From positions 1 to 39,578 of the forward strand of contig JAEUHH010000030.1 of NCBI GenBank assembly GCA_016795505.1: a DNA stretch of 39,578 bases, given 5' to 3'. The notes below the pieces were generated by a model. That model did not search any database. It worked only from the letters and a program-made list of their open reading frames with translations, and was not told the DNA's origin. The position numbers were made by a program, and so were the translations under genes. Origin of the DNA: Verrucomicrobiales bacterium (GTDB lineage: Bacteria; Verrucomicrobiota; Verrucomicrobiia; Verrucomicrobiales; DEV007). Of this stretch, positions 1-8,619 are shown one piece after another; the first letter of the stretch is position 1; every line of letters starts with the position of its first letter.

Positions 1-172
1 AACGAATGACGCGAATCGGAAACGGCGCGGCAGGCCCGATGGGAACGAATGGGCCGCTGGCGTCGGCCTGTTCCGCATCCCGGAGGGATGCTCCATGAAT
101 AGCCCGGAGTGAAACTCCGGGTCCCCTGCGGGCAACAACAGCAACCCCGGAGGGGTTGTCCCATGGGGAAAT
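1..172. repeat. Multi-hairpin direct repeat, copy 1
   Basis: This 172-bp segment recurs almost unchanged at 228-399, a period of 227 bp. It contains perfect short hairpins with three-base loops: GCATCCC/GGGATGC (75-81, 85-91, loop GGA), CCCGGAGT/ACTCCGGG (103-110, 114-121, loop GAA), CCC/GGG (124-126, 130-132, loop TGC) and CAACCCC/GGGGTTG (142-148, 152-158, loop GGA). No convincing gene lies in 1-490. Similar GC-rich hairpin strings occur dispersed in PVC genomes, so a non-coding dispersed repeat is the likely identity. The window begins inside or at the edge of copy 1. Confidence 0.85.
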
Positions 173-227
173 GAGAGGGCGTTATGAGGCGAGGCCGGAA
201 TGGATGAACGCGAATGGAAAGGAATGA

Positions 228-399
228 AACGAATGACGCGAATCGGAAACGGCGCGGCAAGCCCGATGGAAACGAATGGGCCGCTGGCGTCGGCCTGTTC
301 CGCATCCCGGAGGGATGCTCCATGAATAGCCCGGAGTGAAACTCCGGGTCCCCTGCGGGCAACGTCAGCAACCCCGGAGGGGTTGTCCCATGGGGAAAT
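228..399. repeat. Multi-hairpin direct repeat, copy 2
   Basis: Second copy of the 172-bp element, with the same hairpins shifted by 227 bp. It differs from copy 1 at only a handful of positions, for example AACAACAGC against AACGTCAGC before the last hairpin. The 55-bp spacer (173-227) is itself rich in GAATG-like words, which suggests growth by tandem duplication. Confidence 0.85.
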
Positions 400-458
400 C
401 GCCCGGCACCACCTGAATCCAGCGCCGAATCGGCGACTGGCGGCGGGACCGACGCGGT

Positions 459-474
459 TCGGGCTGAAGCCCGA
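459..474. repeat. Isolated hairpin TCGGGCT/AGCCCGA
   Basis: A 7-bp perfect inverted repeat lies just past the stop of the minus-strand isomerase gene. The downstream CTACTTTTT is on the plus strand, so it is not a proper terminator for that gene. It looks like another module of the hairpin repeats in 1-399. Confidence 0.5.
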
Positions 475-490
475 GCTACTTTTTCTCAGA

Positions 491-1351
491 TCAGACGGAC
501 AGGCCGGCGATCAGTTTTTCCAGGCGGCCGGCATACTCGACCCACACGCGGCGGGCTTCGCCGGTGTCGTCGACATCCTGGCCGGCATGGATGGCGGCTT
601 TGATGTGGGGCTCGATGGACAGCCAGCCGTCGTAGCCGGTGCGCACCAGATCCTCAAAAATGCGGCGCTGGGTGGGGTCCTCGTCCACGTGGCAGGTGAC
701 GTAGGTGACGCCGTCGGGGCCGGGCTTGGCGCACTTCACGTGCACATGGGCGAGGTGGGCGCGGCATTTCTGGTAGTAGTCCCAGGTGGAGTCGCAGGTG
801 TTGTCGTGGAGACTGTTGTTGCCGGTGTCGAAGATGAGCTTGAAGGCGGGGCTGTCGATGGCCTCGACCAGTTCGAGGAAGCCCTCGGGGGTGGCGCCGT
901 AGCCGTTGCAGTTCTCATGGCCGAGGATGACGCCCTCGCCTTCGGCGATGGTGGCGAGTTCCTTGATGCGGCGCACGGCTTCGGCTTTCCAGTCGGCGGG
1001 GCTCAGGGGTTGCTCCTTGTCGTTGGGATACGACATGATGCGGAGAAAGCGGGTGCCCACTTCGCGCATGCGGGGGGCGACGCGGCGGAGTTCGTCGAGG
1101 TCTTTCTGGAAATCGGAGGTGATGGGGCGGGCCCAGTTGGCGATCTGGCCGCCGAAGCCGACGATCTGGATGCCCTCGGCGCCGAGGCGGTCGCGGGTGG
1201 CGGCCCACTCGTCGTCGGTCAGGTCGCACACGTTCTTGCCCCCGAGCAGGCGCAGTTCGATGGCGCTCCAGCCACATTCTTTGAGGGTGGCAATCTGTCC
1301 GTCGAGGGTTTTCTCGGCTTCGTCGGCGAATCCAGTGAATCGGAAGGGCAT
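491..1351 (-). CDS. Sugar phosphate isomerase/epimerase (xylose isomerase-like TIM barrel)
   Basis: A 286-residue protein of the AP-endonuclease-2/xylose isomerase-like TIM barrel family. It opens with the family pattern FTGFADEA and a strand leading to AIELR (30-34). Residues placed to bind a divalent metal are E146 (GHEN), D175 (FDTGN), H202/H204 (HVHVK) and E247 (SIEPH). Members isomerise or epimerise sugars or inositols in the cytoplasm; the substrate cannot be read here. The ATG at 1351 was chosen because homology starts immediately; the frame stays open upstream but gives only Arg/Pro-rich sequence. There is no Shine-Dalgarno sequence, only a C-rich tract before the ATG. It may be cotranscribed with the esterase upstream (1495-2442), 143 bp away. 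Confidence 0.88.
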   Translation of the reverse strand: MPFRFTGFADEAEKTLDGQIATLKECGWSAIELRLLGGKNVCDLTDDEWAATRDRLGAEGIQIVGFGGQIANWARPITSDFQKDLDELRRVAPRMREVGTRFLRIMSYPNDKEQPLSPADWKAEAVRRIKELATIAEGEGVILGHENCNGYGATPEGFLELVEAIDSPAFKLIFDTGNNSLHDNTCDSTWDYYQKCRAHLAHVHVKCAKPGPDGVTYVTCHVDEDPTQRRIFEDLVRTGYDGWLSIEPHIKAAIHAGQDVDDTGEARRVWVEYAGRLEKLIAGLSV

Positions 1352-1494
1352 GGCGGGAGGGGATGTGGGGTAGGAGATGGTGGGGGTGATTGAATGACCC
1401 GGTGAGGGACGGTAGTGAACCGACATTGGACGGGAATTCACGCAAAAAGTTCGGGAGATTTGCGCGAGCGGGCTCGGGTGGGCGCAGGTTCCCA

Positions 1495-2442
1495 TCACGG
1501 CTGCTTCCCGGCCGCCTTCGCGGGAGCATCTGTCTTTCCGCGCGACTGGGCACGGATGGCGGCCTCGTCGGGGGAGCCGGCGAGGTAGCCGAGGCGGGTG
1601 AGGAAGGCGTCCATTTTCCGCAGGGTGTCGGCGAAGATGTCGGGGCCGCCTTTGGACTCGTTGAAAAAGCCGTGGGGCTGGTCGGGGTAGAGGTGCAGCT
1701 CGGAGGTGAGTCCGGCGGCGATCATGGCGGCCTTGAACTTCTCGGCGGTGGCCACCGGGATGAGGTCGTCGCGGGTGCCGAGGAAGACGATGGCAGGCGG
1801 GTCGTCGGGGGTGATGTTGTGGGCGGGTGAAATGCGGGGGAACCAGGGGCGGGCGGCGGCGTGGCCCCAGCCGTCGGGGCCGTTGTCGTAGACGGGGTTG
1901 AAGAGGACGAGGGCGTTGGGTTTGGAGGAAAGGGCGGGCTGGGGATCGGCCGGGTCGTCGAGGCCTTCGCAAAAGCCGGCGGCGGCGGCGACGTGGCCTC
2001 CAGCGGAGCCCCCGCCGGCAGCCACGCGGTCGGGATCGATGCCGAGCCGGGCAGTGTGCGCGCGCACCCAGCGGATGGCGGATTTTCCGTCGGCGACGCA
2101 CTGGTCGGGAGTGGCCTGCTGGCGGCTTTTCACCCGGTAGTCGGCGCAGATGGCGACGAGGCCACGATGGGCGAGGTAGCGGGCATGCTGCTCGAACTGG
2201 GCAGGCGTGCCGCCGACCCAGCCGCCGCCGAAAAAGAACACGATGGCGGGCCGCCGGTCGGTGGCGGGCTGGTGGCCGGGGGGCTCGAAAATGTAGGCGT
2301 AGAGGTCGTCGCCGGAGGCGTGCTTGTAGACTTCGGCGCGGGCGCCATCGAGGGCGAGTTTCTTGGTTTCGGCGGCCGCGGGCGGCGCGACGAGGAGAAG
2401 GGCCAGGGCAGCGGGGGCGAGGAGCAGGGCGGGGTTTTTCAT
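1495..2442 (-). CDS. Secreted alpha/beta-hydrolase (esterase/lipase family)
   Basis: A 315-residue alpha/beta-hydrolase with an N-terminal signal peptide (Leu/Ala-rich, cleavage near AAA-ET, residues 22-26). The oxyanion motif FFGGGW (70-75), nucleophile S146 in GGGSAGG, acid D225 in GTRDD and H257 in QPHGFF form a complete catalytic set. The arrangement resembles BD-FAE/acetyl-esterase proteins that remove acyl groups from plant or algal polysaccharides, and secretion fits that. The exact ester is unknown. The C-terminal tail (about 290-315) is Ala/Lys-rich. It is divergent from the Ldh-type gene at 2620; the 177-bp gap should hold both promoters. On the minus strand a weak TTGCAC-17-TATCCC can be seen there. 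Confidence 0.88.
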   Translation of the reverse strand: MKNPALLLAPAALALLLVAPPAAAETKKLALDGARAEVYKHASGDDLYAYIFEPPGHQPATDRRPAIVFFFGGGWVGGTPAQFEQHARYLAHRGLVAICADYRVKSRQQATPDQCVADGKSAIRWVRAHTARLGIDPDRVAAGGGSAGGHVAAAAGFCEGLDDPADPQPALSSKPNALVLFNPVYDNGPDGWGHAAARPWFPRISPAHNITPDDPPAIVFLGTRDDLIPVATAEKFKAAMIAAGLTSELHLYPDQPHGFFNESKGGPDIFADTLRKMDAFLTRLGYLAGSPDEAAIRAQSRGKTDAPAKAAGKQP

Positions 2443-2619
2443 CGTGAAAGGGAAGGGGTCAGTGAGGCGATGGCCAAAAGGTTACGGGATACGCGGGTCG
2501 GTTGGCGAGTGCAATGACGATGGGGATCGGGAGCCTTTTCCGGAGACGCCACGGCGGCTTGGCGAGGGAGGACTTTGGCTTTGCGCGGCTGGCGAATCGC
2601 GGCTACAAGGTGCGCCACC

Positions 2620-3741
2620 ATGGCAAACGCTCCCGGAGAAATTTTTCACGTCGTCCCCCAGGCCGCGCACGATGCGCTCGTTCAGGCCGCCTATGAACAC
2701 CGCGGCTACACCGCCACCGAGTCGGCGTCGGCGACGCGGATGTGCTCGGCGGCGTCGCGGCACGGCATCCGCACGCACAATGCGCTGAAGGCGCTGCATT
2801 TGGACCACCTGTTCGGCTCCGGCTCGGGCGGCTGTGTGCCGGGAGCGGAGGTGGAGGTGATCGAGACGAAGTTCAAAGCCACCCAGGCGTGGAATGGGCA
2901 TCGCAAGCTGGGCCAGGCGGTGGCGGTCGATGCGATGGAGACCTGCATCCGGCTGGCGGACGAGTATGGCTGCGGCACGGTGTCGGTGGACAATGCGTTC
3001 CACTATCTCTGGGGCGGCGGCTACGTGATGGATGCGGCGCAGCGGGGCTACATCGCCTACACCAACTGCACATCGACCCTGGCGGAGGTGGTGCCTTTTG
3101 GCGGGAAATTCCCCACCCTGGGCACGAATCCGCACAGTTGGGGTTTCCCCACGGGTGACGCGGTGGGCTATCCGGTGGTGATCGACTGGGCCACCTCGAC
3201 CATCGCCATGGGCCGCGTCGAACAGTTCAAACGGGAAAACAAACAGCTCCCTCCCGGCTGCGGCGTGGATGCGGACGGCAACCCGACGACGGACCCATTC
3301 CAGATCAAGTCGCTGCTGCCCTTTGGCCAGCACAAGGGCTACGGGCTGGCGCTGCTGAATGAGCTGTTCGGCGGCGCGATCGGCGGCTCGCTGCCGACCC
3401 TGCGTGGCCGGGCGGAGCAGGGCCGGGCGGCGGGTGAAAAGACGACGTCGGCCTTCTTTTTCCAGGTGATCCACCCGGACGCGATCAGCGGCAACGATTT
3501 CTCGAAAGGCCGCAGCCAGGCGGAGAACATCACCGCCGTGCTGCGCGACATCCTGGGCCACGGCAATGAGCATTGCATGCTGCCGGGCACGATCGAGGCG
3601 CAGGCTGCCGCGCGATGTGAGAAAGCGGGTGGCCTGCTGTTCAGCGCGGCCGAGATCAAGGCCTTCGGCGAAGTGGCGGCGGAATGCGGCCGGGATGCCG
3701 GGGCGTGGACGCCGGAGGCTTTCCCGGTGTTCGAGGAGTGA
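2620..3741 (+). CDS. Ldh family NAD(P)-dependent oxidoreductase (malate/L-lactate dehydrogenase type 2)
   Basis: A 373-residue member of the LDH2/MDH2 family (YlbC, DlgD, ureidoglycolate dehydrogenase), which is unrelated to Rossmann-fold lactate dehydrogenases. Seen are the family's GTNPHSWGFPT block, the VIDWATST strand, a VDADGNPTTDP stretch and the HKGYGLALLNE helix. These enzymes reduce 2-keto acids or 2,3-diketo sugars with NAD(P)H. Next to sugar genes, a role in sugar-acid or ureide metabolism is likely, but the substrate is not readable. The ATG at 2620 gives a normal length. AAGGTG seven bases upstream is one of the few Shine-Dalgarno-like sites in the window. An in-frame upstream start at 2575 adds only residues without homology. 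Confidence 0.88.
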   Translation: MANAPGEIFHVVPQAAHDALVQAAYEHRGYTATESASATRMCSAASRHGIRTHNALKALHLDHLFGSGSGGCVPGAEVEVIETKFKATQAWNGHRKLGQAVAVDAMETCIRLADEYGCGTVSVDNAFHYLWGGGYVMDAAQRGYIAYTNCTSTLAEVVPFGGKFPTLGTNPHSWGFPTGDAVGYPVVIDWATSTIAMGRVEQFKRENKQLPPGCGVDADGNPTTDPFQIKSLLPFGQHKGYGLALLNELFGGAIGGSLPTLRGRAEQGRAAGEKTTSAFFFQVIHPDAISGNDFSKGRSQAENITAVLRDILGHGNEHCMLPGTIEAQAAARCEKAGGLLFSAAEIKAFGEVAAECGRDAGAWTPEAFPVFEE

Positions 3742-3810
3742 TAGCCTGGAGGGCGCGAAGCCATTTTTGGGATTGGTTTTCGGGCGGTGACCGGGCTACT
3801 GTATCAGCCC

Positions 3811-4626
3811 ATGGTGTCCACCCACAATCCATTCCCGGGTATGAATCCGTTTCTGGAGCGGGGTTGGAGCGACACGCACACGACCCTGATTGGGTATATT
3901 CGTGACGCGCTGGCGCAGGGCCATCTCCCGGAAGGGCTGAGAGCCAGAGCCGAGGAACACCTCCTGGTCGAAGATCAGGACGAGGAGCGGCACACGGCGC
4001 GAGCCGACGTATCCGTAGTCGAGTCATGGAAGCGGGGAGTGAAGCCCACCTGGTCCGACGGCGGTGAAATGACCTCGGCGGATGTCCTCGCCGAGCCGAA
4101 GCTGGTCGCCCGCGAGACGGCGGTGGATCGCTGGGTGGAAATAACGACCGCAAATGGACGCCTGGTCACGGTGATCGAGGTGCTGAGCCCCGCAAATAAG
4201 TCCGGGAGCGGCCGGGAGCGCTACCTCAAGAAACGGGAAACCTACGAGGAAGCGGGCGTGAACGTGGTGGAGATCGATCTGTTGCGCGGTGGCGCGCGGA
4301 CGGTGGCCGCCATGGCCGAAATGCCGAGAGAGGCTGTGACCCTCTACACGATCTGCGTTTTTCGGGCCGCCAAATCGGAACGTTTCGAGGTCTATCACTG
4401 GGGACTCCGCGACCGCATCCCCGCTTTCGCCGTGCCGCTGCGTCCGGACGACCCCGACGCGCCGCTGGATTTGCAGCCCTTGATCGATCGGGCCTACGAA
4501 CTGGGCTACTACTGGCAGGACAATCCGTCACCGGCGCGACTGGTCCCGCCGTTGGTCGGAGAGGAAGCCGACTATGTCACCGAACGGCTTGTGGCCGCGG
4601 GGTTGATCGAGGGGACAGCCGGGTGA
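3811..4626 (+). CDS. DUF4058 family protein
   Basis: A 271-residue protein that begins with the DUF4058 signature HNPFPGMNPFLE-x-GW and carries the second signature IEVLSPANK followed by YLKKRETY and VEIDLLRGG (about 115-165). This family is common in cyanobacteria and planctomycetes and has no established function. The E-x-LSPANK...EIDLLR spacing is reminiscent of PD-(D/E)XK-type cores, but that is speculation. The ATG at 3811 was preferred over GTG at 3787 because the signature starts a few residues later. It lies between the Ldh gene and the SDR gene with short gaps, and its relation to sugar metabolism is not evident. Confidence 0.85.
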   Translation: MVSTHNPFPGMNPFLERGWSDTHTTLIGYIRDALAQGHLPEGLRARAEEHLLVEDQDEERHTARADVSVVESWKRGVKPTWSDGGEMTSADVLAEPKLVARETAVDRWVEITTANGRLVTVIEVLSPANKSGSGRERYLKKRETYEEAGVNVVEIDLLRGGARTVAAMAEMPREAVTLYTICVFRAAKSERFEVYHWGLRDRIPAFAVPLRPDDPDAPLDLQPLIDRAYELGYYWQDNPSPARLVPPLVGEEADYVTERLVAAGLIEGTAG

Positions 4627-4668
4627 CGCGACCGCCCTGCCCGGCTCGTCGGGCCGGTGATCAAACGC

Positions 4669-4698
4669 TTGCGTGAGATCAGTTTTGCCTGCTAGGTG
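4669..4698 (+). promoter_or_regulatory. Candidate sigma70-type promoter for the SDR gene
   Basis: TTGCGT (4669-4674), an 18-base spacer and TAGGTG (4693-4698) preceded by TGC, giving an extended -10. The expected start of transcription is about 15 bases before the ATG at 4720. Found by eye, with moderate matches only. Confidence 0.3.
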
Positions 4699-4719
4699 AC
4701 GGCCGTTCCACGTTTTCCC

Positions 4720-5499
4720 ATGTCCTATCTCGACGATCTCTTTTCACTGAATGGTCAAACCGCCGTCGTCATCGGCGGCACCGGCGTCCTCTGCGGCGAA
4801 ATGGCCCAGGGTCTCGCCCAAGCCGGAGCCGAGGTGGTCATCGTCGGGCGCAGCGAGGAGAAAGCCGCCGAGCGCCTCGCGAAAATCGAAGCCGCCGGCG
4901 GGCGCGCCTGTTTTGTCGCGGCCGATGTCGCCGCGCGGGAGTCGCTGGAGTACCTGCTGGCCGAGGTGATGCGCCGCTCGGGCCGGGTCGACATCCTCGT
5001 CAACGGTGCCGGGATCAACTCGCCTACGCCGGTGCTGGACATCACCGACGAGGAGTTCGCCCGCATCATCGATGTCAATCTGGGCGCCATCCTGCGGAGT
5101 TGCCAGATCTTCGGCCGCCAGATGCTGGCGCAGGAGAGCGGGGGATCGATCATCAATCTCGGCTCCATCTCCGGTCTCGGGCCGCTCAGCCGGGTCTTCA
5201 CCTACTCGGCCAGCAAGGCCGCGGTGCACAACCTCAGCAAAAATCTCGCCCGTGAGTGGGCTGCCCGGGGCGTGCGGGTCAATACCCTGGTCCCCGGCTT
5301 CTTCCCCGCCGAGCAGAACCGCAAAGTGCTCACCGAGGACCGCGTCGCTGCCATCATGGGCCACACCCCGGCGAAGCGATTTGGCGAGGCGCCCGAGCTG
5401 ATCGGTGCCACGCTGCTGCTGGCTTCGGCGCGGGCCGGATCGTTCATCACCGGGATCGAGATGATCGTGGACGGGGGATTCTCCGCGATGTCGATCTGA
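4720..5499 (+). CDS. SDR family oxidoreductase, probably sugar or sugar-acid dehydrogenase
   Basis: A 259-residue classical short-chain dehydrogenase. The glycine-rich dinucleotide loop GGTGVLCG is at 19-26, NGAG at 95-98, and the catalytic residues are N120, S149, Y162 and K166 (YSASK). G43-R44 after the second strand, instead of an acidic residue, leaves NADP or NAD open. The C-terminus ([15 protein letters not shown]) is typical. The start [16 protein letters not shown] resembles dehydrogenases of fructuronate/mannonate or 2-keto-3-deoxy-L-fuconate metabolism. The next gene, a fuconolactonase-like hydrolase 64 bp downstream, supports a role in non-phosphorylative fucose or related sugar breakdown; this is inference. 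The ATG at 4720 gives the normal N-terminus. Confidence 0.88.
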   Translation: MSYLDDLFSLNGQTAVVIGGTGVLCGEMAQGLAQAGAEVVIVGRSEEKAAERLAKIEAAGGRACFVAADVAARESLEYLLAEVMRRSGRVDILVNGAGINSPTPVLDITDEEFARIIDVNLGAILRSCQIFGRQMLAQESGGSIINLGSISGLGPLSRVFTYSASKAAVHNLSKNLAREWAARGVRVNTLVPGFFPAEQNRKVLTEDRVAAIMGHTPAKRFGEAPELIGATLLLASARAGSFITGIEMIVDGGFSAMSI

Positions 5500-5563
5500 C
5501 GGCACGGCGGTTGGGTGGCCGGACGGCCGGACGCGACAGCCAGAAATCCTCCCGAAACCGCCC

Positions 5564-6400
5564 ATGACCATCGATTCCCACCACCATTTCTGGCGTTACT
5601 CCGCGGCCGACTACGGCTGGATCGGTGAGGGCATGGACATCCTGAAGCGCGACTACGGTCCCGCCGACCTGAAGCCCGTCATCGACGAAGCCGGCATCGA
5701 CGGCGTCATCTCGGTGCAGGCCCGGACCCATCTGGATGAAAACGCGGCGCTGCTGGCCCATGCCCGCGGCCACGCCTGGATCCGCGGCGTGGTGGGCTGG
5801 GTCGATCTGACCCGAGCGGATGCCGGGGAGACGCTGGCCGCGCTGGCCGGCGAGGAAAAATTCGTCGGCGTCCGCGAAGTGTTGCAGGGCATGGCCGACG
5901 ATGACTACTGCCTGCGCGACGATTTCAACCGCGGCGTCTCGCTGCTGCACGACTTCGGGCTCGTCTATGACATTCTGATTTTTCACCGGCAGTTGGGCAA
6001 CGCCGTGCTGCTGGCCGACCGGCATCCCTCCCAGATTTTTGTGCTGGATCACCTCGCCAAGCCCGCCATTCGCACGCCCGAGCCCGACCCGATCTGGGCG
6101 TCGAACCTCCGGGCGCTCGGACAGCGGGAGCATGTGTATTGCAAGCTCAGCGGCCTGGTCACCGAGGTGGCCGCCGGGGTGGAGTGGACGCCCGAGCTGC
6201 TGAGGCCGTATTTTGAGGTGGCTCTGGAGGCGTTCGGTCCGCAGCGCCTGCTGTTTGGCAGTGACTGGCCCGTGTGCCGGCTCCGCAGCGATTACCTGCG
6301 CTGGAAGCGGACGGTGGATGCCTTCATCGCCCCCCTGAGCGAGTCCGAGCGGGCCGCCATCCTCGGAGGCAACGCGCGCCGGGCCTACGGGCTGGCGTGA
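5564..6400 (+). CDS. Amidohydrolase family 2 / L-fucono-1,5-lactonase-like hydrolase
   Basis: A 278-residue metal-dependent TIM-barrel hydrolase of the COG3618 type. It starts with DSHHHFW (metal site His6 and His8) and has FVLDHLAKP, YCKLSGL and LLFGSDWPVC, the usual order in L-fuconolactonases and 2-pyrone-4,6-dicarboxylate lactonases. The length and all core motifs are intact. Such enzymes open a sugar lactone to the free acid in the cytoplasm. With the preceding SDR this would give two consecutive steps, oxidation and lactone hydrolysis, of an oxidative fucose/rhamnose-type pathway. Fuconate dehydratase and aldolase genes are not in this window. Confidence 0.88.
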   Translation: MTIDSHHHFWRYSAADYGWIGEGMDILKRDYGPADLKPVIDEAGIDGVISVQARTHLDENAALLAHARGHAWIRGVVGWVDLTRADAGETLAALAGEEKFVGVREVLQGMADDDYCLRDDFNRGVSLLHDFGLVYDILIFHRQLGNAVLLADRHPSQIFVLDHLAKPAIRTPEPDPIWASNLRALGQREHVYCKLSGLVTEVAAGVEWTPELLRPYFEVALEAFGPQRLLFGSDWPVCRLRSDYLRWKRTVDAFIAPLSESERAAILGGNARRAYGLA

Positions 6401-6496
6401 GCGAGCCACAGAAGCACCGAAAAACGCCTTGCGCCGCGTCACGATTCGCGCACATTAGCCGTCCGCAAAGTCGCCCTCCGGCGGCTTTTCCCAAAA

Positions 6497-6570
<74 letters not shown>

Positions 6571-6675
6571 CTTTTGATTTTCAGGGAGTTACGCTGCCGG
6601 TCGTTTTCCGGTCCTGCACCCCTGATTTCTCCTCCCGCCGCAGCCGGGCCAAGGGTGAGGGACGTAGTCCTTTTT

Positions 6676-6718
6676 CGATCAAACCCTGTTGGATCGCCGA
6701 TGAGACCCTGTTGGATCG
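6676..6718. repeat. 22-bp-period hairpin repeat, locus A (two units)
   Basis: Two 21-nt units at 6676-6696 and 6698-6718. Each has CGAT at the left, the core ACCCTGT and ATCG at the right. Unit 1 forms a CGATC/GATCG stem. The ATG at 6700 inside unit 2 is the likely start codon of the downstream secreted protein. A decayed third unit may follow (6720-6740, shares CTGTTGG). The same repeat is found at 23057-23121 and 31929-31993. Confidence 0.8.
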
Positions 6719-8562
6719 GATGTTGTCTGTTGGTTCCCCTGCTGGCCGGCGCGCAGGAGCCGATTCGTTTTCCGTCGGATGGCGGGGTGATCGCGGTGAC
6801 GGACCACGGGGCGGTGCCGAATGATGGGATCGATGACACGCGGGCGATCCAGGCGGCGCTGGATGCGCACCCGAATGGCAATCGCATCGTCCACCTGCCG
6901 CCGGGCGAGTGGATCGTCTCGGATACGCTGCGTTGGCCCGATGGCACGGGGGGCAATGAGCAGAAGCGAACCATCCTGCAGGGAGCGGGCGAAACGCTCA
7001 CCACGATCCGCTTGCCCGACGGGGCGCCCGGCTTCGGTGAGGCGTCGGCTGGCAAGGCGGTGATCTGGACGGGTTCGCGGCCAGCACAGCGGTTCCGCAA
7101 CGCGGTGCGCGACCTGACGATCGAGGTGGGAAAGAACAACGCGGGGGCGATCGGGCTGCAATTCAATGCCAGCAATCAGGGCTGTGTCCGGCAGGTGACG
7201 ATCCGCGCGGCGGAGGGGTCGGGCTTGATCGGTCTCGATCTGGGGCACACGGATGAGATCGGCCCGCTGCTGGTGCGGGACCTGACGGTGGAGGGCTTTG
7301 AGGTGGGCATCTCCTCGAAATGGCCGGTGAACTCGAACACCTTCGAGCGCGTGACGCTGCGGGGGCAGCGGCGTCTGGGCTGGTGGAACTATCACCAGAT
7401 GGTCTTTGTCCGCGGGCTGGTCAGCGAAAACGCGGTGACGGCGCTCTACAACGAAAAGGACTCGTGGGGCACGGTGACGCTGCTGGACGCGACGATCCGG
7501 GGTCTGGCGCCGGCGGCAGGGACGCCGGGGATTTTGAACGAGCGGCAGATGTATCTGCGGCAGGTCGGCGTGACGGGCTATCCGCTGGCGATCGACCACG
7601 CCGACAAGGGCCGGGACAAGGGCGACGTGCCGGCGGCGGGGACGGTGGCGGAGGACACGTCGCACACGAATGTGGTGTCGTTGTTTCGCGAGATCAGGGA
7701 CGGAACCTTCGCGACAGCGGGCGCGGTGGCGCACCTGCCGGTGAAGGAGACGCCGTCGGTGCCGTGGGGCGATCCGGGTCGGGACTGGGTGAATGTGGTG
7801 GACTTCGGCGCCGATCCGGAGGGGCGCGAGGACGCGAGCGCGGCGCTCCAGGCGGCGATCGATGCGGGGGCTAAGACGGTGTATCTGCCGGCGGGGGCGG
7901 AATTTCGTTTCGACGCTGAGGTGGAAATCCGTGGGCCGGTGGAGCGGATCATCGGGCTGGAGGGCCGTTTCAATGCGGATGGGGGCGGGGCGTTGTGGCG
8001 GCTGGTGGATGGGCGGCATCCCCGCGGGCTGCCGGACGCGCCGACGGTGATCGTGGAGCGGTGCAGCAATCGGAGCGGGGGCGGGAGTGTCAAAATCCGG
8101 CACGAATCGAAGCGCACGCTGGTGGTGAGTTCGGCGATCGGATTCGATGTCGAGGGTCGGGGAAGCGGGGACATTTTCCTCGATGACCTGTGCGGTCATG
8201 TGGAGCTGATGCAGCCGGGGCAGAGTGCCTGGTGTCGGCAGCTCAATAGCGAGCGTCAGGGCACGAAGTGTCGGAACTACGGCGGACGGCTCTGGATCCT
8301 GGGCTACAAGACGGAGAAGACCGGCACGCTGATCGAGACGACGGGCGGCGGTATCACGGAGGTGGTGGGGGCGTTTTTGTATTCGAATGCCGGCTGGGTG
8401 GCGGGTGAGCCGGCCTTTCTGATCGAGGATAGCACGGCGATCCTGGTGGGCGTGAACGAGCGGAACTACAACCAGCAGCCGGTGACGCTGTGGGTGCGGG
8501 AGACGCAGGCGGGTGAGACGCGGGAGCTGACGGAGCGGCCCTGGGTCTATCTGAGCCGGTAG
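6700..8562 (+). CDS. Secreted protein with two pectate-lyase-superfamily (beta-helix) domains
   Basis: A 620-residue exported protein. The signal peptide is short: MRPCWIG, then CCLLVPLLAGA and cleavage before QE. Domain 1 starts about residue 28 with the Pectate_lyase_3 opening (VTDHGAVPNDGIDDTRAIQAAL), and a second such opening (VVDFGADPEGREDASAALQAAI) begins near residue 365. Runs of short strands rich in V/I/G between them fit right-handed beta-helices. Such proteins bind or cleave polysaccharides outside the cell; catalytic residues cannot be assigned. The frame is open back to 6568, but only the ATG at 6700 gives a signal peptide. This ATG and the first seven residues are encoded by the 22-bp hairpin repeat. 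tRNA-Arg lies 129 bp upstream. Confidence 0.87.
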   Translation: MRPCWIGCCLLVPLLAGAQEPIRFPSDGGVIAVTDHGAVPNDGIDDTRAIQAALDAHPNGNRIVHLPPGEWIVSDTLRWPDGTGGNEQKRTILQGAGETLTTIRLPDGAPGFGEASAGKAVIWTGSRPAQRFRNAVRDLTIEVGKNNAGAIGLQFNASNQGCVRQVTIRAAEGSGLIGLDLGHTDEIGPLLVRDLTVEGFEVGISSKWPVNSNTFERVTLRGQRRLGWWNYHQMVFVRGLVSENAVTALYNEKDSWGTVTLLDATIRGLAPAAGTPGILNERQMYLRQVGVTGYPLAIDHADKGRDKGDVPAAGTVAEDTSHTNVVSLFREIRDGTFATAGAVAHLPVKETPSVPWGDPGRDWVNVVDFGADPEGREDASAALQAAIDAGAKTVYLPAGAEFRFDAEVEIRGPVERIIGLEGRFNADGGGALWRLVDGRHPRGLPDAPTVIVERCSNRSGGGSVKIRHESKRTLVVSSAIGFDVEGRGSGDIFLDDLCGHVELMQPGQSAWCRQLNSERQGTKCRNYGGRLWILGYKTEKTGTLIETTGGGITEVVGAFLYSNAGWVAGEPAFLIEDSTAILVGVNERNYNQQPVTLWVRETQAGETRELTERPWVYLSR

Positions 8563-8619
8563 GGGGGACGGTTTATTTTTTCGTGGCTCTGGCGGGTGGA
8601 TTGTGACAGGATCGCGGCC

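Noticed and set aside
459-485. Hairpin plus T-run as a terminator for the sugar isomerase gene
   Set aside because: The T-run lies on the plus strand, while the gene is read leftwards.
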